From Streptomyces brasiliensis (GTDB lineage: Bacteria; Actinomycetota; Actinomycetes; Streptomycetales; Streptomycetaceae), in assembly GCF_014647875.1 (NCBI RefSeq), contig NZ_BMQA01000065.1, positions 1-34,102 of the forward strand: a stretch of 34,102 nucleotides of DNA. The letters run 5' to 3'. Under the pieces are notes generated by a model, which made no database searches, was not told where the DNA came from, and saw only the letters and a list, made by a program, of their open reading frames with translations. Position 1 is the first letter of the stretch; the number at the start of each line of letters is the position of its first letter. Of the stretch, positions 32,925 to 34,102 are shown in pieces. The translations under genes were made by a program, and so were the position numbers.

Positions 32925-34102
32925 CTACTGCTGGGCGTCGGCGTGATACTGGGCGAGCGCGTGCCATCGCCGCTCGAAGTCGCTGGTCTGCTCGCCGATC
33001 TGGGCTGGGGTGATCGGCTTGTTGTACTGGGCCGTGATCCCGCGAGCCGCGCAGTCCTGCGCAACAGCGTCAGCCGACGGCTCTTCGGTGCGCACGCGAT
33101 GCTCGGCCCAGACGTTGTAGGTACGGAACCAGAGCGGATAGCGGCGCAGCGTGGACGGGCTGACGGGTTTGCCTGCCCGGCCGAACATGCCCTTCTGCGC
33201 GAGGTACACGGACAACTCATCGACGGACGGCTCGCTACCGTGCTGAGCCTGGTATTCCATCCACGCGAGGTAGTAGCGGTCGACGACGGTGAGATCCCCT
33301 CCCGCGACGGAGCCCCGCAGCTCGTCGACCGTGGCGTCGATCCTGGGCCCACGCTGCCCCTGGGCAGCCTGGGCACCGGCGGCTACGGCCTCCTGTCCGG
33401 CCCCTCTGCCCGCCAGGAACTCCTCCTCCAGCCGCCCGGTGGGGTCGGCCCGCTCTTCGCCTTCAGCTGACGGGGCGGAGCCGGGCTCGCCGATGCCGTA
33501 CTCCCGGTCCTGGAATTCAGCGACGTAGTCCTGCAGTTCCGCTGCCGTGACGGGCCGGCCTGCTGCTCCTGTGATGCCGTCACGCTGATACGCGTACTCG
33601 GCCAACGCGACGGCATCGGGAGAGGAACCGTGTTCCGATGCGTATGTGAGCCAGGCGTTGTAGAAGTAGTCGCCCCACCTCCATCCGTCGTCCGCGTCCT
33701 GCGCGCCTTGGGGTTCGGCCCACTCATGGGCTTCGGCTGCGGGCGAGTGCCGCTGTTTGAGGAGCCGCAGCAGGGGTTCGAGTTGCTCGTCCGACAGTGG
33801 CTCTCCGGCCGCGGTGGCGATGCCGTACTGGTCTTGGAGCCACAGAGCGAACTGCGCGCTGCTGGGCTCGAATCCGAAGGCGGTGATCCAGTCCTGGTAG
33901 GCGTCGGCGAGGTGTTGGGCGTTTCTTTCGCCTGCCGGGTCTGCTGCACGCGATCGTTCAGGCTGTACGGGTCGCGCCTGGTCCGCCGGCTGAGGCTCCA
34001 CGCCACCCGGCTGTGCCGGTTGTCTGTCCTGGTCGACGGTGGCCTCGAGTTCGGGATTCCGCCGCTGCCCGGGAGCCGGGGTCCGCTCGACGGTGAGCTG
34101 GA
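32925..34102 (-). CDS. C-terminal part of a repeat protein, running off the window
   Basis: The frame is open from the right edge of the window to the TAG at 32925 (about 392 residues seen), so this is the C-terminal part of a longer protein; GTG 34001 is only an internal candidate start. The first visible part is Pro/Gln/Arg-rich and disordered. Four copies of a unit of about 50-65 residues follow with the pattern Y-x2-W ... G-x-E/S-P-S ... GI/GM ... GxP-V/L/I-S/T ... L: DWITAFGFEPSSAQ, AWLTYASEHGSSPD, AWMEYQAQHGSEPSVDE and VWAEHRVRTEEPSADA. A linker with GAGQEAVAAGAQAAQGQ separates copies 2 and 3. Similar repeats recall the C-termini of Streptomyces DUF2637/Spd-type proteins linked to plasmid spread, but this link is from memory and weak. 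Confidence 0.6.
   Translation of the reverse strand, partial: QLTVERTPAPGQRRNPELEATVDQDRQPAQPGGVEPQPADQARPVQPERSRAADPAGERNAQHLADAYQDWITAFGFEPSSAQFALWLQDQYGIATAAGEPLSDEQLEPLLRLLKQRHSPAAEAHEWAEPQGAQDADDGWRWGDYFYNAWLTYASEHGSSPDAVALAEYAYQRDGITGAAGRPVTAAELQDYVAEFQDREYGIGEPGSAPSAEGEERADPTGRLEEEFLAGRGAGQEAVAAGAQAAQGQRGPRIDATVDELRGSVAGGDLTVVDRYYLAWMEYQAQHGSEPSVDELSVYLAQKGMFGRAGKPVSPSTLRRYPLWFRTYNVWAEHRVRTEEPSADAVAQDCAARGITAQYNKPITPAQIGEQTSDFERRWHALAQYHADAQQ

Overview
The window looks like Streptomyces or a close relative. GC is very high with strong GC bias at third codon positions, many GTG/TTG starts carry GGAGG-type ribosome sites, and genes are tightly coupled by overlaps. The few TTA leucine codons sit in genes that could be under developmental (bldA) control. 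No rRNA, tRNA or CRISPR array is visible, so chromosome versus large plasmid cannot be decided.

Layout. (1) 1-3240, minus strand: one end of a Tn554-type element with two tyrosine recombinases. The second is cut short before its catalytic tyrosine. (2) 3241-4935, plus strand: the 3' part of a RiPP ATP-grasp ligase gene, apparently split by that element, coupled to an intact PIMT-like methyltransferase of the graspetide/imiditide type. (3) 4936-7541: an aminoglycoside-phosphotransferase-fold kinase, a decayed RiPP-precursor-like peptide, a frameshifted acetyltransferase and a long gene-poor stretch. (4) 7542-18924, plus strand: a twelve-gene Tad/Flp-type pilus or secretion operon. It runs lipoprotein, secreted protein, SAF/CpaB, TadZ, TadA, TadB, TadC, Flp-like pilin, two TadE-like proteins, a TadG-like protein, and a 1154-residue membrane protein joining LysM domains to a SARP-type regulator module. 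(5) 18925-20961: relic of an actinomycete integrative element: possible end of a replication initiator, a near-perfect inverted repeat, xis, int and a hairpin terminator. (6) 21032-32218, minus strand: a secreted LamG protein, a 2332-residue RHS polymorphic toxin with a HINT autoprotease and nucleotidyltransferase tail, and a DUF5958-like putative immunity gene. (7) 32219-34102: a gene-poor stretch and the C-terminal part of a repeat protein that runs off the edge.

How the parts work together. TadZ, TadA, TadB and TadC form the cytoplasmic and inner-membrane motor for the short pilins. The LysM/SARP-like protein at the operon end could report on the cell wall or the apparatus. Two genes of this operon carry TTA codons, as do both the RHS toxin and its putative immunity gene, so surface-structure and contact-antagonism functions may share tRNA-Leu(UUA) control. 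The left third is a graveyard of RiPP-type genes broken by mobile DNA.

Most notable: the transposon-split graspetide locus, the membrane-tethered LysM/SARP-like regulator, and the TTA-containing RHS nucleotidyltransferase toxin with its DUF5958 partner.
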